A stretch of 64,000 nt of DNA from positions 5,998,413 to 6,062,412 of the forward strand of contig OZ024802.1 of assembly GCA_964017045.1 (NCBI GenBank), written 5' to 3'. The notes beneath the pieces are model-generated. The model saw only the letters and a program-made list of their open reading frames with translations. It was not told where the DNA came from and made no database searches. The first letter of the stretch is position 1, and each line of letters begins with the position of its first letter. The position numbers and the translations under genes were made by a program. This document shows positions 1-11,645 of the stretch, piece by piece. Source of the stretch: Omphiscola glabra (Eukaryota > Mollusca > Gastropoda > Lymnaeidae).

Positions 1-527
1 ATAGACCCGCGGGGTGTAAGTGCTTCAATAGAACCCCCAGGGTGTAACTGCTTACGCTGCAGCCCTCCCCTACCCACCATTGTTGTCTGGCACTCCCGGC
101 TTCCTGTCGCCATTGTCCGACTGGTCACAATAGAAAAATAATCCGTCCCCTGATTGTCCCCAGGTACATCTGCAGTGGTCAGTTCATCCCCCCCCCCTCA
201 CTTCCCGGTTGGGTCATCTTTCTAGGGTTGTACAGCTACCAGGAGATATGATGAATTACAAAAACACTGGAATGCACACTGAAACTTAGAGAAATGTCCT
301 TGACAAAGGTCAACTCAAATTTCAAACGAGGCAAGATCGTTGTAACATGCTTCAACACATATTTCAACTTAGAATAAGGTCCTTGCAAAGTTGTACTGAA
401 ATTTCAACTTAGATTTAGTTCCATGACAGACTTGTCAACATATAAAAAATGACAATGTCCTTGCCCAGAGGTCAAATCAAATAAATATTAACAAGAATCT
501 AGTTGCTTAAAAAAAGATTCAGCCATA
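1..527. other. Unassigned spacer with weak internal repetition
   Basis: No gene is seen. Near the start two imperfect copies of a segment containing ggtgtaa and tgctt occur about 30 bp apart. From about 285 to 480 phrases such as tccttgac..aggtcaa and atttcaactta recur at irregular spacing, suggesting a decayed tandem repeat. One C run lies near 190. Confidence 0.5.
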
Positions 528-605
528 TAAACTAAAAGTGTAAACTAAAAGTGTAAACTAAATGTGTAAAATAAAAGTATAAAATAAAAGTGTAAAATAA
601 AAGTT
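528..605. repeat. 13-bp tandem repeat, 6 copies
   Basis: Six units of taaactaaaagtg, grading into taaaataaaagtg in the last three copies. The change from aaact to aaaat affects adjacent copies, as expected for local array expansion. Confidence 0.85.
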
Positions 606-1199
606 TGCATTCGCGAGATTGTTGACGAAATATTCAACTTCTCATGTCATGAGTGATATCAGCAAATAACCAAAGAGGAAGGGGGGTGTTGGAGGAGAGG
701 GGAAGCGGTGGTAAGGCCAAACCCTTTTGTCCGGCCATATGTCCAGTTTTCCAAACCAGCTCTTCTGCTCTTTCTGACCTCTCTATTTCGATATCCCCCC
801 TCCCCTTACCCTGTCCATTCACTGGCCGGCCTGCACCCGATGATGACTGCACTAGAAGAAAGAAGAGTTTTAGTAAGGGTAGATTTGGCCTTGGAAGGGT
901 GATTGTTCGATGTGGACAGGGGCCGTGCACACAGGAGGGTAAAGTTATAGTGAAGGGTAGGGTTCCGGGAAAACCCAACAGTTTGGTGTGAAAATGTTAG
1001 ATTGTAAGAAAACCAACAATGAGAATAAAGAGACGGGAAACGGTTAGTTGATCTCAATGTCGTATATCGACGTGATTTAGAACTAGGGCAACACAGGATT
1101 TCCCAACTTTGTTTATATACCGCGCCGCCTATGCATTGCTGAACTAATCCTGCCACCCTCTACAAAAGGAACATGTATTTATAAAATATATTTCAAAAT
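606..1199. other. Unique spacer, no supported gene
   Basis: Short open frames overlap on both strands around 650-1150 but have no recognisable domain. A pyrimidine-rich and a purine-rich half occur around 670-830. I see no element ends or RNA gene here. Confidence 0.4.
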
Positions 1200-1452
1200 G
1201 TATAAGGACATGCCACCTTGCACTTCATCGGAATGAAAGCACCTTGCAATTCTTACGAATGAACGCACCTTGCACTTCTTACGAATGAAAGCACCTGGTA
1301 CTTCCTGGGAATGCAAGCACCTTGCACTTCTTACGAATGAAAGTACCTTGCACTTCCTGGGAATGAAAGCACCTTGCACTTCTTACAAATGAAAGCACCT
1401 TGCACTTCATACGAATAAAAGCATCTTGTACTTCCTGGGAATGCAAGCACCA
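1200..1452. repeat. 26-bp minisatellite, about 9 copies
   Basis: The unit contains aaagcaccttgcacttctt followed by acgaatg. Two unit types alternate: one with cttacgaatg and one with cctgggaatg. The mix of two types suggests a two-unit higher-order pattern. Confidence 0.9.
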
Positions 1453-1730
1453 TAGGTTGTGAAACCATGAGCTAAGCGGAGAAGACTATTTGCTGGAATG
1501 TATGGATGTATGGATACATTTATCGGAGAAACGAATAGACTAGTTGAAACTATTGGATGGATACGTTGGCTGCAGAGAGTGAGTGATAATTAAGGTGTGC
1601 ATGTGGATATGTGGATAGTATGGATTGAATGTAACGATAATTGCTGGTTTCGGAAAGTGATCACTATTGAAGTAGCCAATGACAAGAATTGTAATTACAA
1701 ATGTTGTGTAGTCTTCTGGAATGATTGGAT

Positions 1731-1975
1731 AGACTACTGTAAGAGTTGAATAGACTTCTGGAAGAGTGGAATAGACTTCTGGAAGGGCTGTATAGACTTC
1801 TGGAAGGGTTGAATAGACTTCTAGAAGAGTTGTATAGACTTCTGGAAGAGTTGTATAGACTCCTGGAAGAGTTGTATAGACTTTTGGAAGGGTTGTATAG
1901 AAGAGTTGTATATAGAATACTGGAATCGCTGTATAGACTACTGGAAGAGTTAAATAGACTTCTGTGGGAGGATGG
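1731..1975. repeat. 21-bp minisatellite, about 11 copies
   Basis: The unit is close to agacttctggaagagttgta plus one base. Because 21 is a multiple of three, it opens reading frames on both strands (a 7-residue repeat like LLEELYR on the plus strand). These are repeat artefacts. Confidence 0.9.
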
Positions 1976-2772
1976 TCTAGAATACTGGATGAGGTGTACT
2001 GACTATTTCTCTCCATCTGCCCAATTCAATGCTTTGTTATTTAATAAACACATTAAAGGCATTCCCTCCAACTCTCCCCCATTTCATCGGACCCTCTCTT
2101 CCATACAACGGGCTGGCGCTCACCGCTCCTGCAACACGGTGTTCTATTTCAAACCTAATCGTGCAGCTAAGAAATGACCGCTGACCAGTGGCCATTCATT
2201 ACGCCTTGTCTCGGGTGACCATTGTGCAGTGTCCGAGAAAGAAGCAGGCGGTAAATAGAGTCCTTTCTTGACCAGTGGGCCGCGTCCAGTTACACTGGCC
2301 AACCCTGATGCTTACACAAAGATGTTTTTGTGTCGGACGTCCACGGTCAAGGCCGCCAACAGCTGGGCGGCTCAAACTCAAAGACAGTTGGAATATCGTA
2401 ATAAGATCTGTTCGAATTTAATGTGGACAGGAGAAATTTTCAAAAAGGTCAGATCAGGCAAAAAACAAATAGAACCAATATTATATGATAAAAAAAACAG
2501 CATCTACATTTATGTTAAAACGAATATCACCAACATTTATGATACAGTAAATACAGCCGTGATAGTCTCCGTCATATTTATTTCTAAACTGTCCCCCATG
2601 CAGCTGTAGTCTCCAGCTGTAGTAAAGCCATTCACAGTTTTATTATTTCCAATTCATTGGGTCTCTCAGTGAAAGACAAGATACCTTAAAAATACTTTTA
2701 AAATCTTCAGTCGGATCAATCTGGATCTACACATGGGGTCGATTTAGGCAGACGCAGAATGAACTTATAATT
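1976..2772. other. Unique spacer, no supported gene
   Basis: Plus-strand open frames here are short and match no family I recognise. The stretch from about 2480 is AT-rich. Confidence 0.4.
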
Positions 2773-3112
2773 CAGTATAAATAGAATTTGGCCCCGCTAT
2801 AACGTGATAGTTGGGCTTCATAAAAAAATTTGGAGTTGTACAATATACTAGGCAGATAGCGAATTTATAGAACAAAAATGTGTATTTTCAAATATGTTGA
2901 CTGTGGTGTAGTTAGTGAGGCGTCGAACTGGACAAGTTTTTAATGTATTCCTCATTATGTTGTATGACAATGTATACATCTTTCTACTATCTTTCAAGTG
3001 TTTTACCAAATTTAAATATATTAATGATTATGTGGGGGTAAATATATGAAATTTCTGGAGCCATGCAAAGACCGCGCTGTAACCGGAATCGCGTTATAGC
3101 GGGGTTCCACTG
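2773..3112. mobile_element. Decayed pogo/Tigger-like miniature transposon
   Basis: The right end, read on the minus strand, begins CAGTGGAACCCCGCTATAAC. The left end carries the matching ccccgctataacg about 20 bp inside a cag. The motif of a CAGTGGAACC end followed by CGCTATAACG is typical of pogo-like Tc1/mariner elements (recalled family knowledge). The left terminus is diverged and no clean TA duplication is visible, so the exact borders are uncertain. The interior is AT-rich with no transposase. Confidence 0.55.
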
Positions 3113-4977
3113 AGGGGCTCTTAGCTGTTTTAATTATTTATTTTAATCGTTGTTGGCGTAGCTTTAGACAGACAAATTATTCTAGAGCAATCAAATGATA
3201 TTTTAAAAAATAAATACAATTTAAACATAAATAAATATAATTAATTTTTTTTTTAAAAAGTAAGTAAATTAAAAAAAAAACTAGTTTGAATGGAAATAGT
3301 ATTATATATCCAGTTAGGAATATAGACAGGTTCGATCTGGCAACTTCCTGTGCCTCATTATACGGGGATAGCCACAGAGAGCTGCGTCGCTCAACACAGC
3401 AGTGAAGTCAGATACCTAGTTTACGTTATTCAGTGGCCGGCTGTAAACATGAACTAACCCAAAAAGCCGTGGTGGTCATCTGGGAATGTAAGCCATAAAT
3501 AGCTCGCACTTTAATCTAAGAACATATTTAGTCCCATAAGACCAGGGAGAAACGAGGGGATAGAAAGAGAGAGGAGAAGGCCATTAACCGTCAAAGATGG
3601 CGCACAGGAAGTGCTGGTGCGGATTGGGGCAGCTAGACCTGACCCTGTCCTTGCAGCGGTCAGTGCCAGCCATTGTTGGGTCACCCCCGCCATGGTCACC
3701 ACTGGCGCAAGAGGCCGATGATGTGGGCCCTAAACAGGAGTGGACGGTGCACGGCGACCAAGAAAGGAAATAAGGTCGCGAGAGGAAGGGGTGGTGGGGT
3801 GAGGGATTAGGAAGTCGAAAAGGGGAGTGGGGTGGACAAAGAGTGGAAGGGTAAGTTGGACAATCAGAAGGAGGGGGTGGGTGGATGACGAGTGGTGGAC
3901 AGAGCTCGCGCGCGGCACGAGACTATTACAACCTGTGCGAAAAAAATGGAAAAAAAAAAAGGGGGGGGGGGAGATAAATTTTGGATGGCTTAGGGAGGTC
4001 AGCAAGGGAAAAAAAGGACAATTCTACAATAGAAGAATAAAGGAGTGGTGGAAAAGAAAAAGAATTGTACTACAAAATGGAGGGGTGATTGAGGTGATGA
4101 CCGCTTGAGAGTGGGTCAGGGAGAAGGGGATAGGGGTGAATGAAAGACGGGGTGTGTGTGGATGTGTGCATCAATGAAAATTTGACTGGGGGGGGGGAGA
4201 AAAAAATATCCACAAAACAATTCTTTCTTCTTTCGTTCTTACTTTTAAATTTTTTTTTTTTTTTTTTGTACACGAGAGAAAGATCATCGTCATCAAATGG
4301 GAGATTACTCTCGGCTCTTAGGGTGACATGGGGGACAAGGGGACATAAAAACTGTAGGGAAATCACAATTATTGCAGCCCCTGGCGGCCAGGGTGTAATA
4401 GATGAGGCCACGCGCCTGGGCTTTCTGCTGAGCAGCTGGACGTCTTGTCATAGATATGAAATGGCCATTTGGCATAATGACATAAACATTAGCCCGTCAA
4501 GTTGTTAGAAGTCTGGCATACATCCTCGAAGCCAAGAGAGGTCTTTTGATTGCGAGATTGTAGGAAAGAGGAATTACTAGAAAACATATGTCATAGAATC
4601 GACAATATCCTGATCAATTTTATATTAGTACAGTCGGGTTGTATTACATTGATGCTTCGTGGCGTAGTCGACTTTAAGGAGGGTGACTCTTTCAGGTTTT
4701 AACACCCCCCCCCCCCCCACACAAAAAAAAACAAAACAAAAAAACAAAACAAACCCAACTGAAATGTTGCTTTAGGACAGCGTCCGACATTGAACACTTA
4801 CGCTTTTAAATAAAGGATGCAATTTCTGAACCCATTACTCCATTTATTTTTTGGACCCCTTCAAGACGTCTTTTGTTACAATTTCTGCTTTAATATTATC
4901 TTTTAAAATCATCATTTCTAATCGTTTACGTCATTGATTTAAATAATCTTGTAAATAAGCGTGTCTCCTTTCGTGTA
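3113..4977. other. Unique spacer with homopolymer tracts
   Basis: No supported gene. From 3180 to 3300 the DNA is A/T-rich. Around 3950-3971 an A run is followed by a G run; another G run lies near 4188, a T run near 4247-4267 and a C run near 4704-4718. Open frames on both strands at 3730-4500 are low complexity and unsupported. Confidence 0.4.
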
Positions 4978-5060
4978 CAATCATCATTTAAAATCATCAT
5001 TTAAAATCATCATTGTAATATCATCATTTAAGAAATGCAATATCATCATTTAAAATAATT
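4978..5060. repeat. AT-rich short tandem repeat
   Basis: Repeats of aatcatcatttaaa with period 14-15, becoming irregular toward the right. A single related copy (ttttaaaatcatcattt) lies near 4901. Confidence 0.7.
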
Positions 5061-6894
5061 GTGTTCTACCATTGTTTTATTCAGTACTTAAAGGTTGTCC
5101 AGTTATTATATTTCTCCAAGTATTTATAAGGGGCGATCAAAGAAAGGGGTTGTCAGTGGGGTGGGTGCGGGGGCAATGGTTTAAATGGTGGAATAATTAC
5201 AGTTTTTTCCCCTCTCTGAAAAAGTGTGTGTGGGGGGGGGGGGCTGTCCACTGCTTAGTAACCGAAATGACCGTTGCATTCAACTCAGGTGCATTTTGTC
5301 GTGCAGGGGTCATCCATTGTTAGGGGGAGGGGGTAATCTTAGACTGCGTAAACCATCGGGTCAGCGCGCGCATATGTCGCTCCTCAAGAAACTTGCACGT
5401 GGCTGTGGTGACCGCGCGCGCCAGAGTTCAACCGCCAACCAATCAGGAGACGTCATGGGATACTTGCAATACTGACCCAAGAATTTGGAGATCTCTTAAC
5501 AAAAAAAGAAAAAAAAAAAATGTTGATTGCATAGAGGAAGTAGATGACAAAGAGGAAGAAAATGGAGGTGGATTACAGAATAGTGAGGAGTGGTTCAAGT
5601 GGTCTCCATAGGAGGTAGGGGGTGAGGTGGTAGTGGGAGGTGGGGGTTGGGTGAAAATGGAGTGGGTGAAAAGTGCAAGAGTGGGGCATTTCGGGGGAAG
5701 GGGGAATTATTTATAAAAGGAAATAAAATGGTTAATTTTTTACTTTTTTTTTTCAAAATGCACAAGGGAAATAAAGGGGAATAATTAAATGGGCAAATCG
5801 TTTGATAGCATCTGTCAATGAGTTGAACACTAGATTTACTTCCTCCTAGTTTTTATGCTAAAGGTTTTCGCATTTTTAATTTATTATTATTATTATAATT
5901 TTTTTTGGCAAGCTGTTTTTTAATATGGTAATTATTTGCTTCAAGATAACAGGCAAATTACATCCGCCATTGGAAATTTGTACTAAAACAAACAAAAAAG
6001 AGGTTTTAATGTTTGCAGAATTTCAAGGTAATTAAAATTAGTAAAGCGATGTCCGTTTATCACTAATCTAACACTTCTTCTTAATTCTTAATTTTTTATC
6101 TTATAAATATATGAAGAAAACTAATGACATTACCAACAGCTCTATGAATAACTTAATGAATAATGAAGTAGGCAAACTTCTGCTTCCGTTTCTGATGCTA
6201 AACGTCATTGGACGCTACCAGTGCCACCAGACTTCGGCTACAACAACAGAATGAAACAGCTAGGCGGCTCCCCTACTTATCCCCCGAGCAGTGTTTGGTG
6301 TAATGGCTCCCTCGTGATGTCCTAATAAACGGCGCGACTGAATGGCATGGGGGGGGGGGGGGTCGTAAAGAGGCAAGAGTGAGTAGACTGAGGGTTCATC
6401 TTGACATCTACCTACAATCGGCCGCACGTGGTCCGGTGATTAATGCGCGTCAAGTCCGTGTTCCGCCGCTCATGTGGGGGCAGATGTCCAGAGATAAACA
6501 CACTCTCTCACCTATGTGTTAAGACCTAACTGATAAGCCGGGGCGTCTACTACAAAGGTGCTCCCTTGATTTGTAGCTAGTGTCAGAGTACATGCGCGTG
6601 ACGGGGCGCGTGTTTTTATTGAGGTGGGAAATTCTCAGGACCTAGCCCCCAGGCCATAGAGAGGTAGAGGGAGGGAGAGATAACGTGGGGGGTGGGGCTA
6701 ATTATAGAAGGTCATTAGGTCATAAGTTTATAGAATGGGCGTAATCCTATGAGTTCACCTGAACTGTTACGCAAAAGGACCATTGCTTTAGAGTCCAAAT
6801 TACACAGTCAAGTTGGTTTGGTTGTTCTAATAAAACAAAATAAATATGTACATTTCTAATGATACAATTAGAAGCCCTTTCCATTTTGACGGTA
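5061..6894. other. Unique spacer with a CpG-rich patch
   Basis: No gene is recognised. The segment 5345-5470 is CpG-rich (gcgcgcgc-type tracts) with a CCAAT box in aaccaatcagg near 5440 and an adjacent gacgtcat, which could be promoter-like. 5860-6110 is strongly AT-rich. A G run lies near 6350-6361 and another near 5230. Confidence 0.4.
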
Positions 6895-7112
6895 CTTTTT
6901 GAGAGAACATCTCTGGTTTGTTTTGTACTGTCCGATCGGACATCACTGGTCAGAGTGGTCAATCAATCCTGGTTTACCCTATACTGTCAGGGTGTACATC
7001 CCTGGTTTGCCTAAACTTTCAGAGTGGACATCTCTGGTTTGTATTGTACTGTTCGATTGGACATCACTGGTTTGCCTTGTACTGTCAGAGTGGACATCAC
7101 TGGTTTGTTAAC
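6895..7112. repeat. Degenerate minisatellite, about 37 bp, 5-6 copies
   Basis: The core tggacatcactggtttg with tactgtc recurs across the stretch at roughly 35-40 bp spacing. Copies differ by substitutions and small indels. Open frames over it encode repeated VWVLYC-like residues and are not genes. Confidence 0.75.
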
Positions 7113-7585
7113 TCAGTTTTGCCAGACAGAAGGCGTGACCGGCACACACGCAAACAGGTTTCGGTGGGGGTTGGGGGGCAGGGGTGGAGAAAGGGGAGAA
7201 AATGTTCATAAATTGGTTTCATTCTATCAGCAAGATCATTGCCTCTCCTTTGATGATGGCGATGCAGGAATAGAAGATCGGGGTGTAAAGGGTTTTTTTT
7301 TTTGGGGGGGGGGGGGGGGAACTGTTTTATGGGATTTGAGACGCGAGGTCAGAGGTCACTTTGTTTTAGCAGTTACGAAATAAACAAATGTGTCCAATGG
7401 TTGTTTATGGTGTAAACAAGATGGCCTCCTGTTGCACCTGAGCGTGGCCGTGCGGAAGTAGATGTTTGTGTTCCAGTACGCAAGTTTTAGATTGATTTTG
7501 ACAAAAATGGGACTTAAGTACTTTTGGCACTTGGGTCTTCAATTTGGAGCTTAGGATTTTTGTGAGCGAGGGAGTTTTGCTCAGT
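7113..7585. other. Unique spacer
   Basis: No supported gene. A T run passes straight into a G run at about 7290-7319. Confidence 0.4.
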
Positions 7586-7675
7586 GTCAAGTTTTTTGGA
7601 CGCACTATTTTATTTGACTAAATAGTGGGTTCAAAAAGAAATTTGACCGAAATTTGAAGGAATTTTGATCGTGCG
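7586..7675. mobile_element. Fragment related to the 33.6-kb foldback element
   Basis: The segment with ttcaaaaagaaatttgac, followed by cgaaatttga, matches the central part of the inverted-repeat element at 33628-33902 and carries a similar loop-like segment (actattttatttgac). The long arms of the other copy are not present here, so this looks like a broken or diverged relative. Confidence 0.5.
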
Positions 7676-8699
7676 AGCTGAGCATTAACGAAATAGAACA
7701 TTTGATAAACATAAAAAGTGGATGTGAGAAATAGTAGATCTGTTCAACTTTCGACCTATTCCTAGATGACCAGTAGTGACCATACGGTCTGAGTAGGACG
7801 GTTCTTTGTTGCCGTGCTCCCCCCAAGGGAAACATGAGTACTCGGCCCTATTGTTCCAAGCTGACCACCGCTGACCCATTCTCAAGGCGTGCCCTTTTGA
7901 CCTTTACTTCGCAATCAGAACCTAGAAAGAAAACTACTGGACGCCGGCTCGGAGGCTAAGTTGGTGGTGGAGAGTCAAGAAAGAATACAACAGATGTAGA
8001 GCACAAATGTTCGAACCAGGGGTTTAGACAGACGAGAACGGTGGTTCTCAAATTTTTGGGATAACACATGCGATCGGGGAAAACAAAATAACTTTGAAAT
8101 TTTAGTCGTGCTAAGGGAGAACTCACGAGTGGTTCTCGACTTGTTCTACTTAGCACCCAACGGTGTTTACATGTTTAATAAAGATGTCGTATCACGTGCG
8201 CTTGCGATGACTTAGTACAAATAACGAATAGTTATTTTTCCTGACCATCCCGTCACAGTGTGACAATGTTGTAGACTTAGAAAGACAAAATCACAAGGCC
8301 TGCGATTTTTAAAAAAAAATAAAAAAAGAAAACTTTTGGCGTATAAACTGGTTCCCTAGACAGCAGATCGCCTCGCTTCACGCACCTGGATAACCCAAGG
8401 CAACACCATATGTGGAAGATGCAGCTTGGCATAAGTAGCGTCGCAGGAGATGCCGGAAGTTTCATTGTGATAAGATATATTATTATGTTTCTGCAATAAT
8501 GTTGTAGGGGTGTGACCTGCTACCACCGAGTACGTAAACCGATGAAACTACGATTCGATTGCCATGGAAACAACTCTTAACTTAATGACGTCACAAATAA
8601 GCTAGTTTGTTTATGGTGGAGCAAATAAAACAACAACAAAAAGATATGGATCAAACTTTTCAACTCCAATACCGGAAAATTCCTGGGTAAAGGTTTTTG
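7676..8699. other. Unique spacer with a hAT-like end fragment
   Basis: No gene. At about 8040 ggtggttctcaaatttttgg resembles a hAT-type terminus, but no partner end or duplication was found. The segment 8555-8595 holds the RFX/CRE-like motifs listed separately. Confidence 0.4.
8558..8593. promoter_or_regulatory. RFX X-box-like site beside a perfect CRE
   Basis: ATTGCCATGGAAAC at 8558-8571 matches 13 of 14 positions of the RFX X-box form GTTGCCATGGAAAC. TGACGTCA, a perfect CREB/ATF palindrome, follows at 8586-8593. The pairing resembles known RFX-CREB composite sites. No gene start is recognised nearby, so the role is unproven. Confidence 0.4.
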
Positions 8700-8702
8700 G
8701 GT

Positions 8703-8733
<31 letters not shown>
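8700..8733. repeat. GT microsatellite
   Basis: A run of gtgtgt with one interruption (gtgtttgtg) near its left side. Confidence 0.9.
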
Positions 8734-9120
8734 GAGGGTGTCGGGGTTAGTGGGAAGGTAGTGTTTGCATAATATCCAGCGATGAAGCTGTATTTTTGTC
8801 AACATATAACATCCTTCATTAAGTTTCAAAGTCAAGGACGTGTTGACGCCAATAATGCAATAGATAATTACAGATGCTAAAGGGGCGCAACTGACTTCCC
8901 CCTTTGGCTAACTATAACAGGGGCACTTGAGATACAAAGCACCTGCTGTCCTGTGAGTCAAACCACTTCCTTCCTTCGTTATTTCAAGGTGACTTACACA
9001 TTAAAATTCAGGAAATAAATTGCTTGCATAATTTCGAGAAAAAGCCTGTGAAAGATTTGTAAATAATTTATTGGAGAAATAACTGGAGCTCACGTGACTT
9101 GGATTTTCGATCACATAATC
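8734..9120. other. Unique spacer
   Basis: No feature is seen. A cacgtgac motif occurs near 9091. Confidence 0.4.
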
Positions 9121-9224
9121 AGCAACAAATGGCCCGCAGCATGGACACGGCCAACACGAGGAAGAAGCAGACAGCAACGAATGGCCCGCAACATGAACAC
9201 GGCCCGCACGAGGAAGAAGCAGAG
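9121..9224. repeat. 52-bp direct duplication
   Basis: Two adjacent copies share agcaac.aatggcccgca..atg.acacggcc and acgaggaagaagcag. They differ at a handful of bases. Confidence 0.85.
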
Positions 9225-9284
9225 ACATTTCGGTGTGGTCCACCGAAAGCAATTGACTATAACTCTAAACAAACATATCATATC

Positions 9285-9582
9285 AAATATTACTAGATTA
9301 TATGATTTATGAATAGATTATTTCAATTATAATCAGAGTATACCATTGATCAATTTTTAATAGATTATTTCAACTATAAACAGGTAATTTCAATTATAAT
9401 CAGATTATTTGGATTATTATTCGAATATGTCAATTTTAACCAGATTATATACATTATTTATATATTGTTTCAATTATATTCAGATTATTTGATTTATTAT
9501 TTGTTTATTTCAATTCTAAACATATTATATCAATTATAATCACATTATTTGAATTATTATTCGTTTATATAATTTTGTTCCG
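9285..9582. repeat. AT-rich degenerate tandem repeat
   Basis: About 300 bp of recurring phrases such as tttcaattataatcagatta and ttattattcg, spaced roughly 55-65 bp. Copies are strongly diverged. Base composition is about 80 percent A+T. Confidence 0.65.
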
Positions 9583-9763
9583 ATTACAAAATGTACTCAG
9601 TACCAACCCACATCGTCTTGTATTCTGTTTGACTAAATTTAAACCAGGGTTCATCAAACGTATTTAAAAAGGGGGCTGGATTAAGAAGCCCTGCTTTAAA
9701 CCTTTCTGGCAGCGTTCTTTGAGTGGTTCTCAAATCCCAGCACCATACAGACCTCATCAGATA
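9583..9763. other. Unique spacer with short transposon-end fragments
   Basis: A possible small inverted-end fragment starts cagggttcatcaaac near 9643 and ends aagaagccctg near 9690. A second hAT-like end, gtggttctcaaatccc, lies near 9723. Neither is complete. Confidence 0.35.
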
Positions 9764-9771
9764 TTATAAAC

Positions 9772-9970
9772 CAGTAGTTCTAAACCTTTCTAATGCCGCG
9801 ACCCTTTAATAAATTTCCTCACGTTGTGGCGACCCCCAACCACAAAATTATATTCGTTGATACTTTATACAAGTGGAGTATGTGTGTTTTCAGAAGGTCT
9901 TAGGTGATCCTTGTGAAAGGGTCGTGCGAACCCCTCAAAGGGGTCGCGAACCACAGGTTGAGAACCGCTG
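9772..9970 (-). mobile_element. SPIN-like hAT miniature transposon, intact scar
   Basis: A 199-bp element flanked on both sides by the perfect 8-bp duplication ttataaac (9764-9771 and 9971-9978). Read on the minus strand it begins CAGCGGTTCTCAACCTG and continues with a (g)tcgcgacccct-like segment, matching my recollection of the SPIN family of hAT transposons, which spread horizontally among many animals including a pond snail. The other end begins cagtagttctaaacc. It has no coding capacity and must rely on a transposase from elsewhere. Strand follows the SPIN-like end. Confidence 0.85.
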
Positions 9971-10084
9971 TTATAAACACTAACGGCTGGAGCAAATGAA
10001 ATATGTTGAATCACTTTTATTAGAGGATAACAGGCAGTGGCATACTCATAAGTGTGCCTGTTAGGGGAGTGGGATATTTAAGGT

Positions 10085-10290
10085 GCCCCACATGTATTGA
10101 GGGTCATGGTGCACTATGGTAGTGTACGTCATGTATTGAGTGTCAAGGTGCAACATGGTAGTGTACGTCATGTATTGAGTGTCAAGGTGCACCATGGTAG
10201 AGTACGCCATGTATTGAGTGTCAGGGTGCACCATGGTAGTGTACGCCATGTATTGAGTGCCAGGGTGCACCATGGTAGTGTCATGGAGTA
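10085..10290. repeat. 39-bp minisatellite, about 5 copies
   Basis: The unit contains catgtattgagtgtca, then ggtgcaccatggtagtgta. As 39 is a multiple of three, 13-residue repeats appear on both strands as open frames. These are artefacts. Confidence 0.9.
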
Positions 10291-10302
10291 AAGTTAGTTT
10301 TA

Positions 10303-10392
10303 TAGAATGATACAAGGAATACTATAAAGCCATGATATATAGAATGATACAAGGATACTATAAAGCCATGATATATAGAATGATATAAAGAA
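10303..10392. repeat. 37/38-bp tandem repeat, 2.4 copies
   Basis: Units begin tagaatgatacaagga and contain actataaagccatgatata. The first is one base longer than the second. Confidence 0.85.
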
Positions 10393-10470
10393 TGCAACGA
10401 ATTGTTCTTACTATTAACCTTATCTCTTCTCCTAAATGAAATTGAGATCATAAAGAGAAACATGACATCA

Positions 10471-11275
10471 TCTGTTGTGACGGTGCAGACGGACCAGCGA
10501 GTCTCAATCTGTTGTGACGGTGCAGACGGACCAGCGAGTCTCAATCTGTTGTGACGGTGCAGACGGACCAGCGAGTCTCAATCTGTTGTGACGGTGCAGA
10601 CGGACCAGCGAGTCTCAATCTGTTGTGACGGTGCAGACGGACCAGCGAGTCTCAATCTGTTGTGATGGTGCAGACAGACCAGCGAGTCTCAATCTGTTGT
10701 GACGGTGCAGACGGACCAGCGAGTCTCAATCTGTTGTGACGGTGCAGACAGACCAGCGAGTCTCAATCTGTTGTGAAGGTGCAGACAGACCAGCGAGTCT
10801 CAATCTGCTGTGAAGGTGCAGACGGACCAGCGAGTCTCAATCTGTTGTGACGGTGCAGACGGACCAGCGAGTCTCAATCTGTTGTGACGGTGCAGACGGA
10901 CCAGCGAGTCTCAATCTGTTGTGAAGGTGCAGACAGACCAGCGAGTCTCAATCTGTTGTGATGGTGCAGACAGACCAGCGAGTCTCAATCTGTTGTGACG
11001 GTGCAGACGGACCAGCGAGTCTCAATCTGTTGTGACGGTGCAGACAGACCAGCGAGTCTCAATCTGTTGTGAAGGTGCAGACAGACCAGCGAGTCTCAAT
11101 CTGCTGTGAAGGTGCAGACGGACCAGCGAGTCTCAATCTGTTGTGACGGTGCAGACGGACCAGCGAGTCTCAATCTGATGTGACGTGCAGACGGACCAGC
11201 GAGTCTCAATCTGATGTGACGTGCAGACGGACCAGCGAGTCTCAATCTGATGTGACGGTGCAGACGGACCAGCGG
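10471..11275. repeat. 37-bp minisatellite, about 22 copies
   Basis: The unit contains ggtgcagacggaccagcgag, then tctcaatctgttgtgac. Variant copies (aagg for acgg, cagaca for cagacg) recur in the same order in more than one place. The last three copies lose two bases after gtgac. The final copy runs into ccagcgggtcccaaacttt, which resembles a hAT terminus. Confidence 0.92.
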
Positions 11276-11372
11276 GTCCCAAACTTTTGCAGGCCGACAA
11301 TTTATCCCCATTGTAGCTGGTATTGCGGCCCAAGTAGCATATTGTCGGGTTCTCTTCTTATAGATTAAAATA
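11276..11372. other. Transition segment, possible hAT-like end
   Basis: The stretch starts agcgggtcccaaacttttgc, similar to common hAT ends of the type CAGCGGTTCCCAAAC. No matching second end or duplication was found. Confidence 0.3.
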
Positions 11373-11645
11373 GTTGACTTCAGCATGCGTTGGACACAAC
11401 AGATGAGCTTGAGAACCCCTTGCCGTGTCTCACATTTGGGCCTGCTGTGCAAGCAGTAGATAAGTGTGAGCATTCTTTACTACGTCATACATTTCTGTGC
11501 GTGTTTAACACAACACAATCCTTGTGAGAATCATCGATTGGACCATACATCTGCGCATGCGATTGACACAACAGATCATTGTGAGAGTCCCTGACTGGGC
11601 CGTACATTAGTGCGTGTAGAAGACACACCAGATGGACGACCCCCG
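11373..11645. repeat. Degenerate tandem repeat, about 58 bp
   Basis: Three to four diverged copies near 11379, 11488, 11546 and 11604 share a tgcg(ca)tg core, then gacacaacagat, and then tgggcc or tggacc before a new cata. Divergence is high. Confidence 0.6.

Noticed and set aside
10471..11275. CRISPR-like array of 37-bp repeats
   Set aside because: Repeats are directly adjacent with no unique spacers, and the sequence is eukaryotic.
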